Shown: piece after piece, positions 24,850-33,537 of the stretch | How positions within the stretch are numbered: position 1 is the stretch's first letter | Layout: every line of letters begins with the position of its first letter | Source of the DNA: Mucilaginibacter sp. cycad4 | GTDB lineage: Bacteria; Bacteroidota; Bacteroidia; Sphingobacteriales; Sphingobacteriaceae | DNA: 64,000 nucleotides | Assembly (NCBI RefSeq): GCF_034263275.1 | Contig: NZ_CP139559.1 | Location: forward strand, 2,852,001 to 2,916,000 | Direction: 5' to 3' | Translations under genes and position numbers: made by a program | Notes under the pieces: generated by a model | The model's input: only the letters and a program-made list of their open reading frames with translations | The model's database searches: none | What the model was told of the DNA's origin: nothing

Positions 24850-26481
24850 TTATTTCATGTAATCTTTATCCAAAAACAAGTAGCGCGCACGGTTAACCTC
24901 CGGCATCTCCTCGCTTTTAACATCAATATTCATGAATTTAACATTATTGTTATCCTTAATTGCCGACCATTTTGGCAAACCTGCGCCGTTTGGATTGGCA
25001 GTTTTTATAAAGTTGGCAAAGTAGTTTTCCATAGTCTCGGATACTTTGAAATCATCGGGTGTCCAGGCGTAGGTTTTGTTCCCGGCAAGGTTGCCCATAG
25101 CATATTCAATTTCTGAAGCATGTGCAGCCCCCACAGGCGGCGGCATTTTTGGGGCCGGTTTTGCGGCATCGCCCTTAACCACACCGCCGGCAAGCCCAGG
25201 GGTGGCATTACCCATAGAAGCTACCATGGCTGGGCGTACCCGCGAAAACAGGTACCGGTAAACTGGCTTCCCTCCTGTTTGTACCTGCAGATCGGCCCAT
25301 TTCCAGGTGCTGTATACAATGAACCTGTCGCTTGACAGGTCGGTTGCAACTTTGATCACTTCCCCGTCATTGGCAGCGGGGTATAGTTTCAATGCTTCCC
25401 CGGCCCTGTCACCATATAATTGTTTCAGCGTTTTAGTATAATTTTCAAGCGTTGGCGCATCGCCGCGCATCATGAACTGGAAAGGGACTTCGGCCGAGTT
25501 CCAACCCACTAACAATGGAACTTTAGCCTGTTCGCCTGCCATAAAGATCTCAGGCAACGATTTTGGTAGCAGGTAATTATCAATAGTGGCCGACATTGGC
25601 GGCGTACCGGGTTTAAAAGCATCATTTAGCAATTGTTCGGCAGGTATGGCCCTGAGGTCGGCCAGGGTATTGGCTTTCTCGTTAGCGGCAAACTTGACGC
25701 CGTTTTGTTCAGCATCAGCCAATGGGATGGGGAAAAGCGTGGGTTTGATCCCCGCACCGCTTTCGCCGATGGCTCCTGCTATCAGGTCCTTTGATAAAGG
25801 TGAGGCCATTTGTACCGATACAGAAATAGACCCTGCCGATTCACCCGCAATGGTAACCCGTTTAGGATCTCCGCCAAAGGCAGCTATATTTTTTTGTACC
25901 CAAAGCAAGGCCAGGTGCTGGTCAAGATATCCATAGTTGCCCGACGAATGGTTTGGTGATTCTTTAGTTAATTCAGGATGCGAAAAAAAGCCAAATACAC
26001 CAAGCCTGTAATTTACGGTTAAAGCTACGATGCCTTTTTTAGCCATGCTTTCGCCGTCATAGCGCGACTCAGAACCATCGCCTGCCATCAAGCCTCCGCC
26101 GTAAAAATAAACCAGTACAGGAAGTTTCTCTTTGGCCGATTTTGCAGGCGTCCACACATTAAGGTACAAACAATCTTCGTTCATGCCTGATGAACGAAAA
26201 CCCATATCACCAAAAATGGGCTTTTGCATGGGGTTATGGCCAAAATGATCGGCCCTTAAAGTGCCCTCCCAGTTTTTGGCAGGCTGAGGCTCCTTCCAGC
26301 GCAAATCGCCCACAGGTGGCTGTGCAAAAGGAATGCCTTTAAAACTTAATACATTTGATGCTTCGCGAGTGCCCTCGAGCGTACCGTTCTCAACGGTGGT
26401 TTTGTTTGCCGATAGCTGCGCCATTACCTTTACCGAGGCAACTTGTGCAAGCAGCAGCATTACTAAAATTGGTTTCTTCAT
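24850..26481 (-). CDS. type B carboxylesterase (para-nitrobenzyl-esterase-like), secreted
   Basis: A 543-residue hydrolase with signal peptide MKKPILVMLLLAQVASVKVM. The carboxylesterase/lipase family marks are SFKGIPFAQPPVGDLRWKEP near residue 47, EDCLYLNVWTP near 102, PVLVYFYGGGL near 120 (oxyanion hole), the nucleophile motif VTIAGESAGSISVSVQMASP near 209, acid region near NSAEVPFQFMM and the late His of GAAHASEIEYAMGN near 450. An extra low-complexity segment KGDAAKPAPKMPPPVG precedes that His. It is divergent from the NrtR-like regulator, with a 25-bp palindrome between them, so it is the probable regulatory target. Confidence 0.92.
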   Translation of the reverse strand: MKKPILVMLLLAQVASVKVMAQLSANKTTVENGTLEGTREASNVLSFKGIPFAQPPVGDLRWKEPQPAKNWEGTLRADHFGHNPMQKPIFGDMGFRSSGMNEDCLYLNVWTPAKSAKEKLPVLVYFYGGGLMAGDGSESRYDGESMAKKGIVALTVNYRLGVFGFFSHPELTKESPNHSSGNYGYLDQHLALLWVQKNIAAFGGDPKRVTIAGESAGSISVSVQMASPLSKDLIAGAIGESGAGIKPTLFPIPLADAEQNGVKFAANEKANTLADLRAIPAEQLLNDAFKPGTPPMSATIDNYLLPKSLPEIFMAGEQAKVPLLVGWNSAEVPFQFMMRGDAPTLENYTKTLKQLYGDRAGEALKLYPAANDGEVIKVATDLSSDRFIVYSTWKWADLQVQTGGKPVYRYLFSRVRPAMVASMGNATPGLAGGVVKGDAAKPAPKMPPPVGAAHASEIEYAMGNLAGNKTYAWTPDDFKVSETMENYFANFIKTANPNGAGLPKWSAIKDNNNVKFMNIDVKSEEMPEVNRARYLFLDKDYMK

Positions 26482-26536
26482 TACTGGTATTTGGTTAGTC
26501 TGGTTTAATTGACAGAGATTTTTTGAGATCAGATCC

Positions 26537-26561
26537 TTATTGTATCAATTTGTTACAATAA
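26537..26561. promoter_or_regulatory. 25-bp palindromic operator between the esterase and NrtR-type genes
   Basis: The sequence TTATTGTATCAATTTGTTAC and the next five bases form a palindrome with 10 of 12 pairs matched around a single central base. It lies 56 bases upstream of the esterase start and 65 bases upstream of the regulator start. A palindrome of this length in a divergent promoter region is the usual place for autoregulator binding. Confidence 0.6.
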
Positions 26562-26625
26562 TAAATTATTTTTCGATAGCTGTCAATTTTTTTTATTTAC
26601 TTGTGCCTTTGTTTTATTACGATAC

Positions 26626-27375
26626 ATGAATAAAGAGTTTCACCAACTGGAAAATAACATTGCGGGCGAAGGTTTTTTACCGGGCCTTGCTATAGATACG
26701 GTTATTTTTGGTTTTCATGACAACCAGTTAAAGGTATTGCTGCTGGCTTATAAAAACACCGGGCTATATGCGCTTCCCGGAGGCTTTATTCATGATAATG
26801 AAGATGTGAACGAAGCGGCGCGGCGGGTACTTCAAAGCCGTACTGCCTTAACCAACATCTACCTGGAACAGTTTTATGTTTTTGGCAATTACAGCCGTTA
26901 TGATCCCGGGCCGCTCAGGGACATCATGCAAGCCCGTGGCTACAACCCGCCTGCTGATCACTGGTTATTAAAGCGTTTTATTTCGGTGGGATACTATGCG
27001 CTGGTCGATTTTACCAGGGCCATCCCCACACCCGATGAAATATCTGATAACTGCGACTGGTACAGCCTCAATGAACTGCCTGTGCTGATGCAGGACCATC
27101 AGCAAATTATTAACAAAGCGCTGAAAACCCTACAGAATGAGCTTGACCAAAAGCTCATAGGCTTTAACCTCATGACCGAAGAATTTACCATGGGCGACCT
27201 GCAATCGCTCTACGAAACTATCCTTAACAAAAAGCTCATCCGCGCAGCTTTTCAGCGCAAAATGCTGGGACTTGGTATTTTGGAACGGGTAGCAAAAAAA
27301 TGGACAGGCGGCGCACATAAGGCGCCATACCTGTATAAGTTTATTTCAAACAGAGTGCCGGCGGATAATACCTAA
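26626..27375 (+). CDS. NrtR-type regulator (Nudix-like domain plus winged helix)
   Basis: A 249-residue transcription factor. Residues about 15-155 are a Nudix fold (GLAIDTVIFGFHDNQLKVLL, YALPGGFIHDNEDVNEAARR, WYSLNELPVL). In the Nudix box the catalytic R-E-x-x-E-E-x-G reads RVLQSRTA, so the acidic residues that bind the metal are gone and hydrolysis is not expected. The last 85 residues (FTMGDLQSLYETILNKKLIR, FQRKMLGLGILERV) are the winged-helix DNA-binding part of the NrtR group. Bacteroidota members such as AraR sense sugars or ADP-ribose-like ligands; the ligand here is unknown. The divergent carboxylesterase gene is the likely target. Confidence 0.88.
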   Translation: MNKEFHQLENNIAGEGFLPGLAIDTVIFGFHDNQLKVLLLAYKNTGLYALPGGFIHDNEDVNEAARRVLQSRTALTNIYLEQFYVFGNYSRYDPGPLRDIMQARGYNPPADHWLLKRFISVGYYALVDFTRAIPTPDEISDNCDWYSLNELPVLMQDHQQIINKALKTLQNELDQKLIGFNLMTEEFTMGDLQSLYETILNKKLIRAAFQRKMLGLGILERVAKKWTGGAHKAPYLYKFISNRVPADNT

Positions 27376-27545
27376 ATGCCTGCAATACTCTCCTTAGCGA
27401 TCTGTTTGTGTATTTTTTTGCAATGAAACAATGTCGCAATTAACCCCTTAACATGTCTTGATAGCCCCCTCCTGTGTTAAGGTATAAGACTTAATTTTAC
27501 TTTCATAAAATCACTCAATTATAAATCTATAAAAACAATCACATC

Positions 27546-27980
27546 ATGTTAGCTATCAATCCTTATTTAAACTTTAACGGCAACACCGAAGAAGCTTTTA
27601 ACCACTACAAGTCAGTATTCGGCGGCGAGTTTGCAATGGTTATGCGTTTTAAAGACTCACCTGCGGCTGCCAACACGCCCGAAAAAGACCAGAACAAGCT
27701 TATGCATATTGCTCTCCCCCTTGCCAACGGCAGCATGCTGATGGGTACGGATGCAATAGGCGCAGGAGGTATGCCATTCGTAACTATGGGTACTAACTTC
27801 TCGCTTACCATCAGTGCCGAATCAAGAGAAGAGGCAGATAAGCTGTATAGCGGTTTAGCAGAAGGCGGCAATGCTGTTTCGCCTATGCGTGACGAGTTTT
27901 GGGGCGATTATTTTGGCTGGCTTACCGATAGGTTTGGCATAAACTGGATGATTACACACAATCCAAACGCCACCAAATAA
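27546..27980 (+). CDS. VOC-fold protein, PhnB/YjdN-like
   Basis: A 144-residue member of the vicinal-oxygen-chelate superfamily, PhnB-like branch: INPYLNFNGNTEEAFNHYKS near residue 4, FGGEFAMVMRFKD, KLMHIALPLANGSMLMGTDA near 51, a beta-alpha repeat SLTISAESREEADKLYSGLA near 87 and the ending DRFGINWMITHNP, characteristic of the group. Such proteins often bind small antibiotics, glyoxal adducts or metals; no specific activity can be given. It stands alone downstream of a 170-base gap. Confidence 0.88.
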   Translation: MLAINPYLNFNGNTEEAFNHYKSVFGGEFAMVMRFKDSPAAANTPEKDQNKLMHIALPLANGSMLMGTDAIGAGGMPFVTMGTNFSLTISAESREEADKLYSGLAEGGNAVSPMRDEFWGDYFGWLTDRFGINWMITHNPNATK

Positions 27981-28088
27981 TAACTTATTGATTTTTTAGG
28001 GGACGGATGAATCAATCGCCGTTCCCTAAGAAATCAAACATTGCTATTGTTCAACCAAAAGGTTTTATATACAAACCAAAACAGGCTT

Positions 28089-28310
28089 ATGATAGTAGAA
28101 GTTTTTAAAACCAATGTAAATAAACGCCGCCAGGCTAATATGCTTTTGAATGCCATTCACAACACGTTCGGCAACCATAAAGCCAATTTCGATCTTGATG
28201 ATTGTGACCGGATTTTGCGGGTTCAGTGTGACAGCGGTACATTATGCGCCCACTCGCTCATCAATTTTTTAAATGAATTAGGCTGCCGGGCCGAGGTTTT
28301 GGAAGACTAA
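28089..28310 (+). CDS. small protein with ferredoxin-like beta-alpha-beta pattern, unknown
   Basis: A 73-residue cytoplasmic protein. I take ATG 28089 (MIVEVFKTNVNKRRQANMLL); the reading frame is open back to 28041 but those residues look non-coding. Predicted pattern is beta (IVEVFKTN), helix (RRQANMLLNAIHNTF), beta, beta (ILRVQCD), helix (AHSLINFLNELG), beta (RAEVLED), close to the fold of HMA metal-binding domains but without the CxxC site; it has single Cys residues. It sits between two VOC genes, all on the plus strand, though with wide spacing. Confidence 0.6.
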   Translation: MIVEVFKTNVNKRRQANMLLNAIHNTFGNHKANFDLDDCDRILRVQCDSGTLCAHSLINFLNELGCRAEVLED

Positions 28311-28374
28311 ACCCACTTTTACAAAACAAATTATTTAAAAACAAGGTAGTATCATTAATATAAAGCCAATTATC

Positions 28375-28758
28375 ATGTTAAAAGACAGCAAAGCATTCAG
28401 CGGATTTTCGGTAGATGATACAGCTAAAGCCAGGGCGTTTTATGCTGATGTACTTGGTTTAGATGTAAGCGATGTACCCGAAATGCAGGGCTTACTTAAC
28501 CTTAATATTACAGGCAGTACCCCCATATTGATATACACTAAACCCAATCATAGCCCGGCTACCTTTACCATTTTGAATTTCCCGGTTGACGATGTAGAAA
28601 AAACTGTTGATGAACTCAGCGCGCGCGGCGTTAAGTTTGAGATCTACAACCAGGAAAATTTTAAGACAAACGAAAAAGGCGTATTTCTTAACGGCGGCCC
28701 CAAAATAGCCTGGTTTAAAGACCCTGCCGGGAATTTTTTATCCGTGATAGAGAAATAG
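28375..28758 (+). CDS. VOC-fold (glyoxalase-like) protein
   Basis: A 127-residue VOC protein with the paired beta-alpha-beta-beta-beta modules: [20 protein letters not shown] near residue 8, [32 protein letters not shown] near 62, then [18 protein letters not shown] at the end. The last motif contains the family's DPxGN and terminal metal-ligand Glu. The substrate is unknown. It follows the small unknown gene by 65 bases on the same strand, so the two may be co-transcribed. Confidence 0.9.
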   Translation: MLKDSKAFSGFSVDDTAKARAFYADVLGLDVSDVPEMQGLLNLNITGSTPILIYTKPNHSPATFTILNFPVDDVEKTVDELSARGVKFEIYNQENFKTNEKGVFLNGGPKIAWFKDPAGNFLSVIEK

Positions 28759-29179
28759 CGCTATAAATACCCGTACCGGGTATAAATCAAGCCCCGTTTT
28801 GGGGAATAACAACTACCTGCCGTGGGAATAAATTCCTCGACGGACTATTAACTTTCCGTTAATTTCTTAATTTTTCACAACCATTTTATCTATTAAGCGT
28901 ATAAAAGCCTACCAAGCCTTTGATTGCGGCTGTTTTTTATTTAAGGAATGTTTTTTGCATGTAATTACAATGAAAAACAAAACGCATTAATTGTCAGGCT
29001 ATTTATTTTATACTTAGCTGTTAATTAAAAACAGCTGATAAATCATTTCCTTTTCATTAATAACATTTATTAAATTTATATTTTTCGATATATCAGCATT
29101 TACAATAAATAATAAAAATACAACAAACTGATTAATAAACAATTGCTTCTCTTTTATAAATAACCCCAATTAATTAAAT
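28759..29179. other. 420-base intergenic region upstream of the exopolysaccharide locus
   Basis: No convincing gene. Near the left end are a 17-bp imperfect palindrome (ATACCCG-N3-CGGGTAT, 28767-28783) and a CCCC-N5-GGGG hairpin (28791-28804), and at about 28914-28939 a short stem AGCC/GGCT followed by T6; these may stop transcription from the VOC gene. The right half is very AT-rich and should hold the promoter of the locus, but I see no clean -33/-7 pair. Confidence 0.4.
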
Positions 29180-29566
29180 ATGAAAAGAACGCTACTTATA
29201 GTTGACGATGACTTGAGTATCTTAAAACTGCTCAACTTCATTCTTTCAAAAGAATATGATATTGTAGTTAAAAATAACGGCATCGAAGCTTTTAGCTGGC
29301 TTGAAGATGGTCACATGCCCGAATTGATCATATCCGACCTCCAGATGCCTTATTTTGACGGCCAATCCTTTATTAAAAACGTAAAGATTAGTGGCTTTTA
29401 TCGTGAAATACCTGTTATATTGCTATCGGCCGCCCATGATCTTGACGCGCAGGTAAGCAACATGCCCTTTAAGGTTGATGCATACATTCACAAGCCGTTT
29501 AACCCAACTGCATTAAAAACAGCCATTAATCAAGTTTTACAAGTTTATGAATCACCAAACGTCTGA
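29180..29566 (+). CDS. single-domain response regulator (CheY-like)
   Basis: A 128-residue stand-alone receiver. All phosphorylation residues are in place: the acidic pair in LLIVDDDLSI near residue 8, the phospho-acceptor Asp in IISDLQMPYFDG near 53, Ser in PVILLSAAHD near 82, and Lys in YIHKPFNPTALK near 104. There is no output domain. It is the first gene of the exopolysaccharide locus and overlaps the next gene by 20 bases, so its product is made together with the pseudo-receiver/sugar transferase and probably acts on it or on the phosphatase encoded further down. Confidence 0.92.
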   Translation: MKRTLLIVDDDLSILKLLNFILSKEYDIVVKNNGIEAFSWLEDGHMPELIISDLQMPYFDGQSFIKNVKISGFYREIPVILLSAAHDLDAQVSNMPFKVDAYIHKPFNPTALKTAINQVLQVYESPNV

Positions 29567-30635
29567 TTGGAACGAAAGTTCAGGTTCTAATATCAGGGTA
29601 GCCTATGCCGGCACTCAGTTTAAGGAAATGATTTCGGCAGGACTAAATGAAGGCTTTAAAATTGCGTACAACAACTCTATCGATCAGCTTAATGATTATT
29701 TAGGCGAGCAATCTATTTTATCCGTTCCTGATATTATTTTGGTTGAAGTTGATGCTGAAGGCAAATGGATTAAAATGGTTGACGAAGTTAAGCAAAGCTT
29801 TCTTCTCAATGGCTTAATTATCGTACTGCTTTCATCGCAAAATGATAAAACTTTAAGGCAAAAAGCCATTAAATTAAAGGTGCATGACTTTTATGGCGAA
29901 CCGTTTGCTATAAGTGACCTGCGCGAAAGACTTAACTTTTTGGTACGCTTTAAACTGATAAAGCCCAAATTGCTTGAGCTTTCAAAAGTAGTTGATACAG
30001 CTTACAAAATGCCGGCAGGTAAACGCCTTATCGACCTGGTAATTTCGGGCGGTATGATGTTTGTACTGTCGCCTGTTATGCTGATAGTTGCTATTTTAAT
30101 TAAGCTGGATTCAAAAGGTCCGGTATTTTACAAAAGCAAACGTGTAGGTACAGGTTATAAAGTATTTGATTTTTATAAGTTCCGGTCGATGCGTACCGAT
30201 GCCGACCAACTGCTTGCCAAGCTATCGGCCGAAAACAATCAATATGCTGCCGAAGGGGGCGACAACAAAGTAGCCTTTGTGAAAATCAAGAACGACCCGC
30301 GCATTACTAAGCTGGGTAATTTCTTACGCAATTCAAGCCTTGACGAATTGCCACAGTTATTCAATATATTACGGGGCGATATGTCGGTGGTTGGTAACAG
30401 GCCGTTGCCTTTATACGAAGCCGAGATGCTTACCTCTAACGAGTGGTCAATGCGTTTCCTTGGCCCTGCCGGTTTAACGGGCTTATGGCAGATCAGTAAA
30501 CGCGGAAAGGAAGACATGTCTGAACGTGAAAGGAAAAAATTAGATAATTTTTACGCTCAGAAATATTCTATTTGGTTAGATTTAAAAATTATTGCCGGTA
30601 CAGTACCCGCCTTATTCCAAAAAGAAAAAGTATAA
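29547..30635 (+). CDS. pseudo-receiver fused to polyprenyl-phosphate sugar-1-P transferase
   Basis: A 362-residue initiating transferase for exopolysaccharide synthesis. Residues about 15-135 resemble a receiver domain but have lost its key residues: the acceptor Asp is Glu in PDIILVEVDAEG, the conserved Lys is Glu in YGEPFAISDL, and the acidic pair is absent. Residues about 157-355 are a bacterial sugar transferase (WcaJ/WbaP type): KRLIDLVISGGMMFVLSPVM membrane hairpin, GPVFYKSKRVGTGYKVFDFY, KFRSMRTDAD, NSSLDELPQLFNILRGDMSV, GNRPLP, GLTGLWQISKR. It transfers sugar-1-phosphate to undecaprenyl phosphate at the inner membrane. The fusion suggests control of the first committed step by protein contacts, for example with the receiver encoded just upstream. 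Confidence 0.92.
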   Translation: MNHQTSDWNESSGSNIRVAYAGTQFKEMISAGLNEGFKIAYNNSIDQLNDYLGEQSILSVPDIILVEVDAEGKWIKMVDEVKQSFLLNGLIIVLLSSQNDKTLRQKAIKLKVHDFYGEPFAISDLRERLNFLVRFKLIKPKLLELSKVVDTAYKMPAGKRLIDLVISGGMMFVLSPVMLIVAILIKLDSKGPVFYKSKRVGTGYKVFDFYKFRSMRTDADQLLAKLSAENNQYAAEGGDNKVAFVKIKNDPRITKLGNFLRNSSLDELPQLFNILRGDMSVVGNRPLPLYEAEMLTSNEWSMRFLGPAGLTGLWQISKRGKEDMSERERKKLDNFYAQKYSIWLDLKIIAGTVPALFQKEKV

Positions 30636-30639
30636 CTAT

Positions 30640-31323
30640 ATGCCCCTGAAACTAAAGCCCACTTATCTTTTCATAATTGCTCTTTTATTTACCAGCCGCG
30701 TACACGCGCAGCAAACTTCATTTATAAGTGACATTAACTATCCTTTTCTTGAAAAACTGATTGCAACTGCTAAAAAGAATTACCCTGAAGTAAAATCCCG
30801 TCAAAGCCAGGTTAATGCAGCCAAAGCCGTTTATAACTCAGCCGTGTTTTCATGGCTCGATGGTTTAAATGCATCTTACATTTACAGCCCGAAAACATCT
30901 ATCAACATTTCGCAGCCAACCATATTTAAAGGTTATCAAATAAACCTTTCGCTAAACATAGGGCACCTGTTTTCGAGGCCGGGAGTTATCAGGCAAACGA
31001 AAGAAATTTATAAAGCAGCAGAGTTTCAACAGGCCGAGTATATGTTAAGCCTTGAAGCCCAGGTTAAACGTCTTTACTTTTCATATCTGGCAGCACAGGC
31101 CGAACTAAGGCTGCGGGCAAATGCCGTAATTGATGCCGAAAGTGCTGTCAAGCAATTAAAATACGCGTTTCAAAAAGGCGAAACAACTTTTCAGATCTAT
31201 AATGAACAGCTTACCACCTTATACAGTCAAAACGCCTTTAAAGTACAAGCTGAATTATCGACATTTACAGCCAAGACCAATCTTGAAGAATTATTGGGTA
31301 CTAAATTAGAAGACGTTAAGTAA
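30640..31323 (+). CDS. half-length TolC-family outer-membrane protein
   Basis: A 227-residue exported protein. The start is ATG 30640 (MPLKLKPTYLFIIALLFTSR, cleavage after VHAQ). It shows the alpha-barrel pattern of TolC-family outer-membrane factors: LIATAKKNYPEVKSRQSQVN and AAKAVYNSAVFSWLDGLNAS, then long helices with heptads (EAQVKRLYFSYLAAQAELRL, AVIDAESAVKQLKYAFQKGE). TolC subunits normally contain two such repeats in about 420-460 residues; this has one. It directly precedes the chain-length gene (3-base gap). No Wza-type export channel gene is visible in the locus, so it may serve as the outer-membrane exit. Confidence 0.75.
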   Translation: MPLKLKPTYLFIIALLFTSRVHAQQTSFISDINYPFLEKLIATAKKNYPEVKSRQSQVNAAKAVYNSAVFSWLDGLNASYIYSPKTSINISQPTIFKGYQINLSLNIGHLFSRPGVIRQTKEIYKAAEFQQAEYMLSLEAQVKRLYFSYLAAQAELRLRANAVIDAESAVKQLKYAFQKGETTFQIYNEQLTTLYSQNAFKVQAELSTFTAKTNLEELLGTKLEDVK

Positions 31324-31326
31324 AAG

Positions 31327-33495
31327 ATGGAGATAGGCAACTTTTTTAATCTGCTAAAGAAATACAGAAGTGTGTTGATAATAATACCGTTTGTAGCGGT
31401 AATCACTTCTTATTTCCTGGTAAAGAACTTACCTGATAATTACCAGTCGCACGCGGAAATAGCCACCGGTATAGTTGACGCCTCCAGCCACCTTCTTGAT
31501 GAAGATGCGAAAACGAACGTACAAGAGCAGCAGGTTTACCGCGAATTCAGTAACCTGATGGCGATCATGAAGCTAAAGAAACTTATTGACCAGGTTTCTT
31601 ATTCGCTCATGATCCATGACCTGAGCGACCCCTATCCTTTTCGTAAACAAAGTAAGGAATTACTTGAATTGCGGCCTTACGAAAAGGACAACGTATTGGC
31701 GATTTTTAAAAAGAAATTTGCCACCCTCCAACCGTTATCTGTTTACGATAAAACCGAGAACTCACTCATTGGGTTGCTCAGGTCAATGAAATACGATGAG
31801 CGTAACATCACAAAAGACCTGGTAATTTACCGTGAAGAAAGCAGTGATTTTATTTCTGTAAGTTTTAATTCGGAAAACCCCCAGCTTTCGGCGTTTGTAG
31901 TAAATACATTATGCAAACAATTTATCGACTATTACACCCAAAGCGTAAAGCAAAATGAATCAAATGCTGTAAATTTTTTATCAAATCTGTTAGATACCAA
32001 ACGTAAGGCACTGAGTGAAAAAACAAGCGAATTACAGCAGTATAAGATTGAAAATGGCGTACTGAACCTCGATGAACAGTCTAAAGCAATTTTCAATCAG
32101 ATCATGGTTTACAATGACAGAAAATTGCAGGCCGAAAAGGATGTAATATCCAATCAGGGCGCCATTGATGTTATCGTCCAAAAGTTTTCGCCCGATGAAA
32201 GAAAATATGTTGAATCGATAACCAACAAATATAACCAGGCTATCACGTCCACCCAGGATCAGCTGCATATACTTGAAGATCAGTATGTACGCAGCGGATT
32301 TAATAACAAGTATAAAGAATCTCTTGATTCGTTACAGCAACAGCTCTCAAATCAGATCAACTTAACATCTGATAAATATATTACCAATCCGCTTGTAGGT
32401 AAAGATGACCAGGTTAAACAAAAGCTTGGTTTGGAGATTTCCCGCGACCTGGCTAAGTACAGTGTTAAATCAATAAATGACGAGCTCACAAATCTCAATG
32501 CTAAATTCTCCCGCCTGGTCCCGTTTGATGCGAAAGTAAAAACCCTTTATTTTGATATTGATATTGCAGGTAAAGAATACCTTGACGTATTGAACAAATA
32601 CAATGAAACTAACCTGCGTTCGAGCATTTCAATAAAACTGGTCCAGGTTGAGATGGCCCAGCCGGATGTGGCCCAACCTTCAAAAAAAATGCTGCTTATT
32701 ATATTAAGCGGTATTGGCAGTTTGTTTGCCTGTATTTTCTGGTTGTTTATACTGTTTTACATCGATGATACCATTAAAAGCCCTACCGAACTGGTTAATA
32801 AGACCCAGCTACCGTTATTAGGCTATCTAAACAAGATCAGCGGTGAAAATCTCGATCTGCGCAAACTCTGGGATGTTGAGCACCGTGAAAAAATGAAAAC
32901 CTTTAAAGAACTGCTGCGTTCTATACGGTTTGAAATTGACCAGGAATTAAAAGGGGAAAAAATTTTAGCTATAACAAGCATTGAACCCACCGAAGGTAAA
33001 ACCCTGCTGGCTATAAGCCTGGCATACTCTTACTCCATGATCAACAAAAGGGTGCTGCTAATTGACGGTAACTTCAATAACGCTACGATCAGTAATACTG
33101 CTAAGCCACAAGTATACCTTGAAGATTATTTTAAAAACAGCCAGTTTGGCCAGCCTGAGCTCAGCAGCTCAAACACTACCGTTTTAGGCAACCGCGGAGG
33201 TGACGTAACCCTGCTTGAAATTGGCAGCGAAGCCTTTGTTAAGAGTAAATTTGACGAGCTGCGGACTAAATACGATATAGTGATCATTGATACCGCCCCG
33301 CTTACCGCACTTAATAAATCCAAAGAATGGTTATTATTTGCAAATAAAACAATAGCGGTATTTGAAGCCAACAGGAAAATAAACAATATTCAGAAACAGC
33401 ACCTAACCTATTTAAAAGGGCTCGAAAACAGGTTTGCCGGCTGGGTGCTCAATAAAACCGAATACAATCAGAAAAAAGAAAAAGGCTTTAGTTAA
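31327..33495 (+). CDS. Wzc-like chain-length determinant with ParA/BY-kinase-like ATPase domain
   Basis: A 722-residue inner-membrane protein controlling export and length of polysaccharide. TM1 (VLIIIPFVAVITSYFLVKNL) is near residue 17, a long periplasmic coiled-coil region follows to about 450, and TM2 (LLIILSGIGSLFACIFWLFI) near 457. The cytoplasmic domain has Walker A TSIEPTEGKTLLAIS near 550, Walker A' VLLIDGNF near 577 (usual second Asp replaced by Asn) and Walker B YDIVIIDTAPL near 650. The C-terminus YNQKKEKGFS carries one Tyr, not a cluster, so autophosphorylation as in Wzc is doubtful. It may be an ATPase without tyrosine-kinase output. Confidence 0.88.
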   Translation: MEIGNFFNLLKKYRSVLIIIPFVAVITSYFLVKNLPDNYQSHAEIATGIVDASSHLLDEDAKTNVQEQQVYREFSNLMAIMKLKKLIDQVSYSLMIHDLSDPYPFRKQSKELLELRPYEKDNVLAIFKKKFATLQPLSVYDKTENSLIGLLRSMKYDERNITKDLVIYREESSDFISVSFNSENPQLSAFVVNTLCKQFIDYYTQSVKQNESNAVNFLSNLLDTKRKALSEKTSELQQYKIENGVLNLDEQSKAIFNQIMVYNDRKLQAEKDVISNQGAIDVIVQKFSPDERKYVESITNKYNQAITSTQDQLHILEDQYVRSGFNNKYKESLDSLQQQLSNQINLTSDKYITNPLVGKDDQVKQKLGLEISRDLAKYSVKSINDELTNLNAKFSRLVPFDAKVKTLYFDIDIAGKEYLDVLNKYNETNLRSSISIKLVQVEMAQPDVAQPSKKMLLIILSGIGSLFACIFWLFILFYIDDTIKSPTELVNKTQLPLLGYLNKISGENLDLRKLWDVEHREKMKTFKELLRSIRFEIDQELKGEKILAITSIEPTEGKTLLAISLAYSYSMINKRVLLIDGNFNNATISNTAKPQVYLEDYFKNSQFGQPELSSSNTTVLGNRGGDVTLLEIGSEAFVKSKFDELRTKYDIVIIDTAPLTALNKSKEWLLFANKTIAVFEANRKINNIQKQHLTYLKGLENRFAGWVLNKTEYNQKKEKGFS

Positions 33496-33537
33496 ACGGG
33501 GCGCATAACACCCGTTCATATATTAATACTACTTAAA

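Noticed and set aside
28041..28088. N-terminal extension of the small 73-residue protein
   Set aside because: The extra 16 residues break the fold pattern and follow no better start signal; ATG 28089 begins directly at the first strand.
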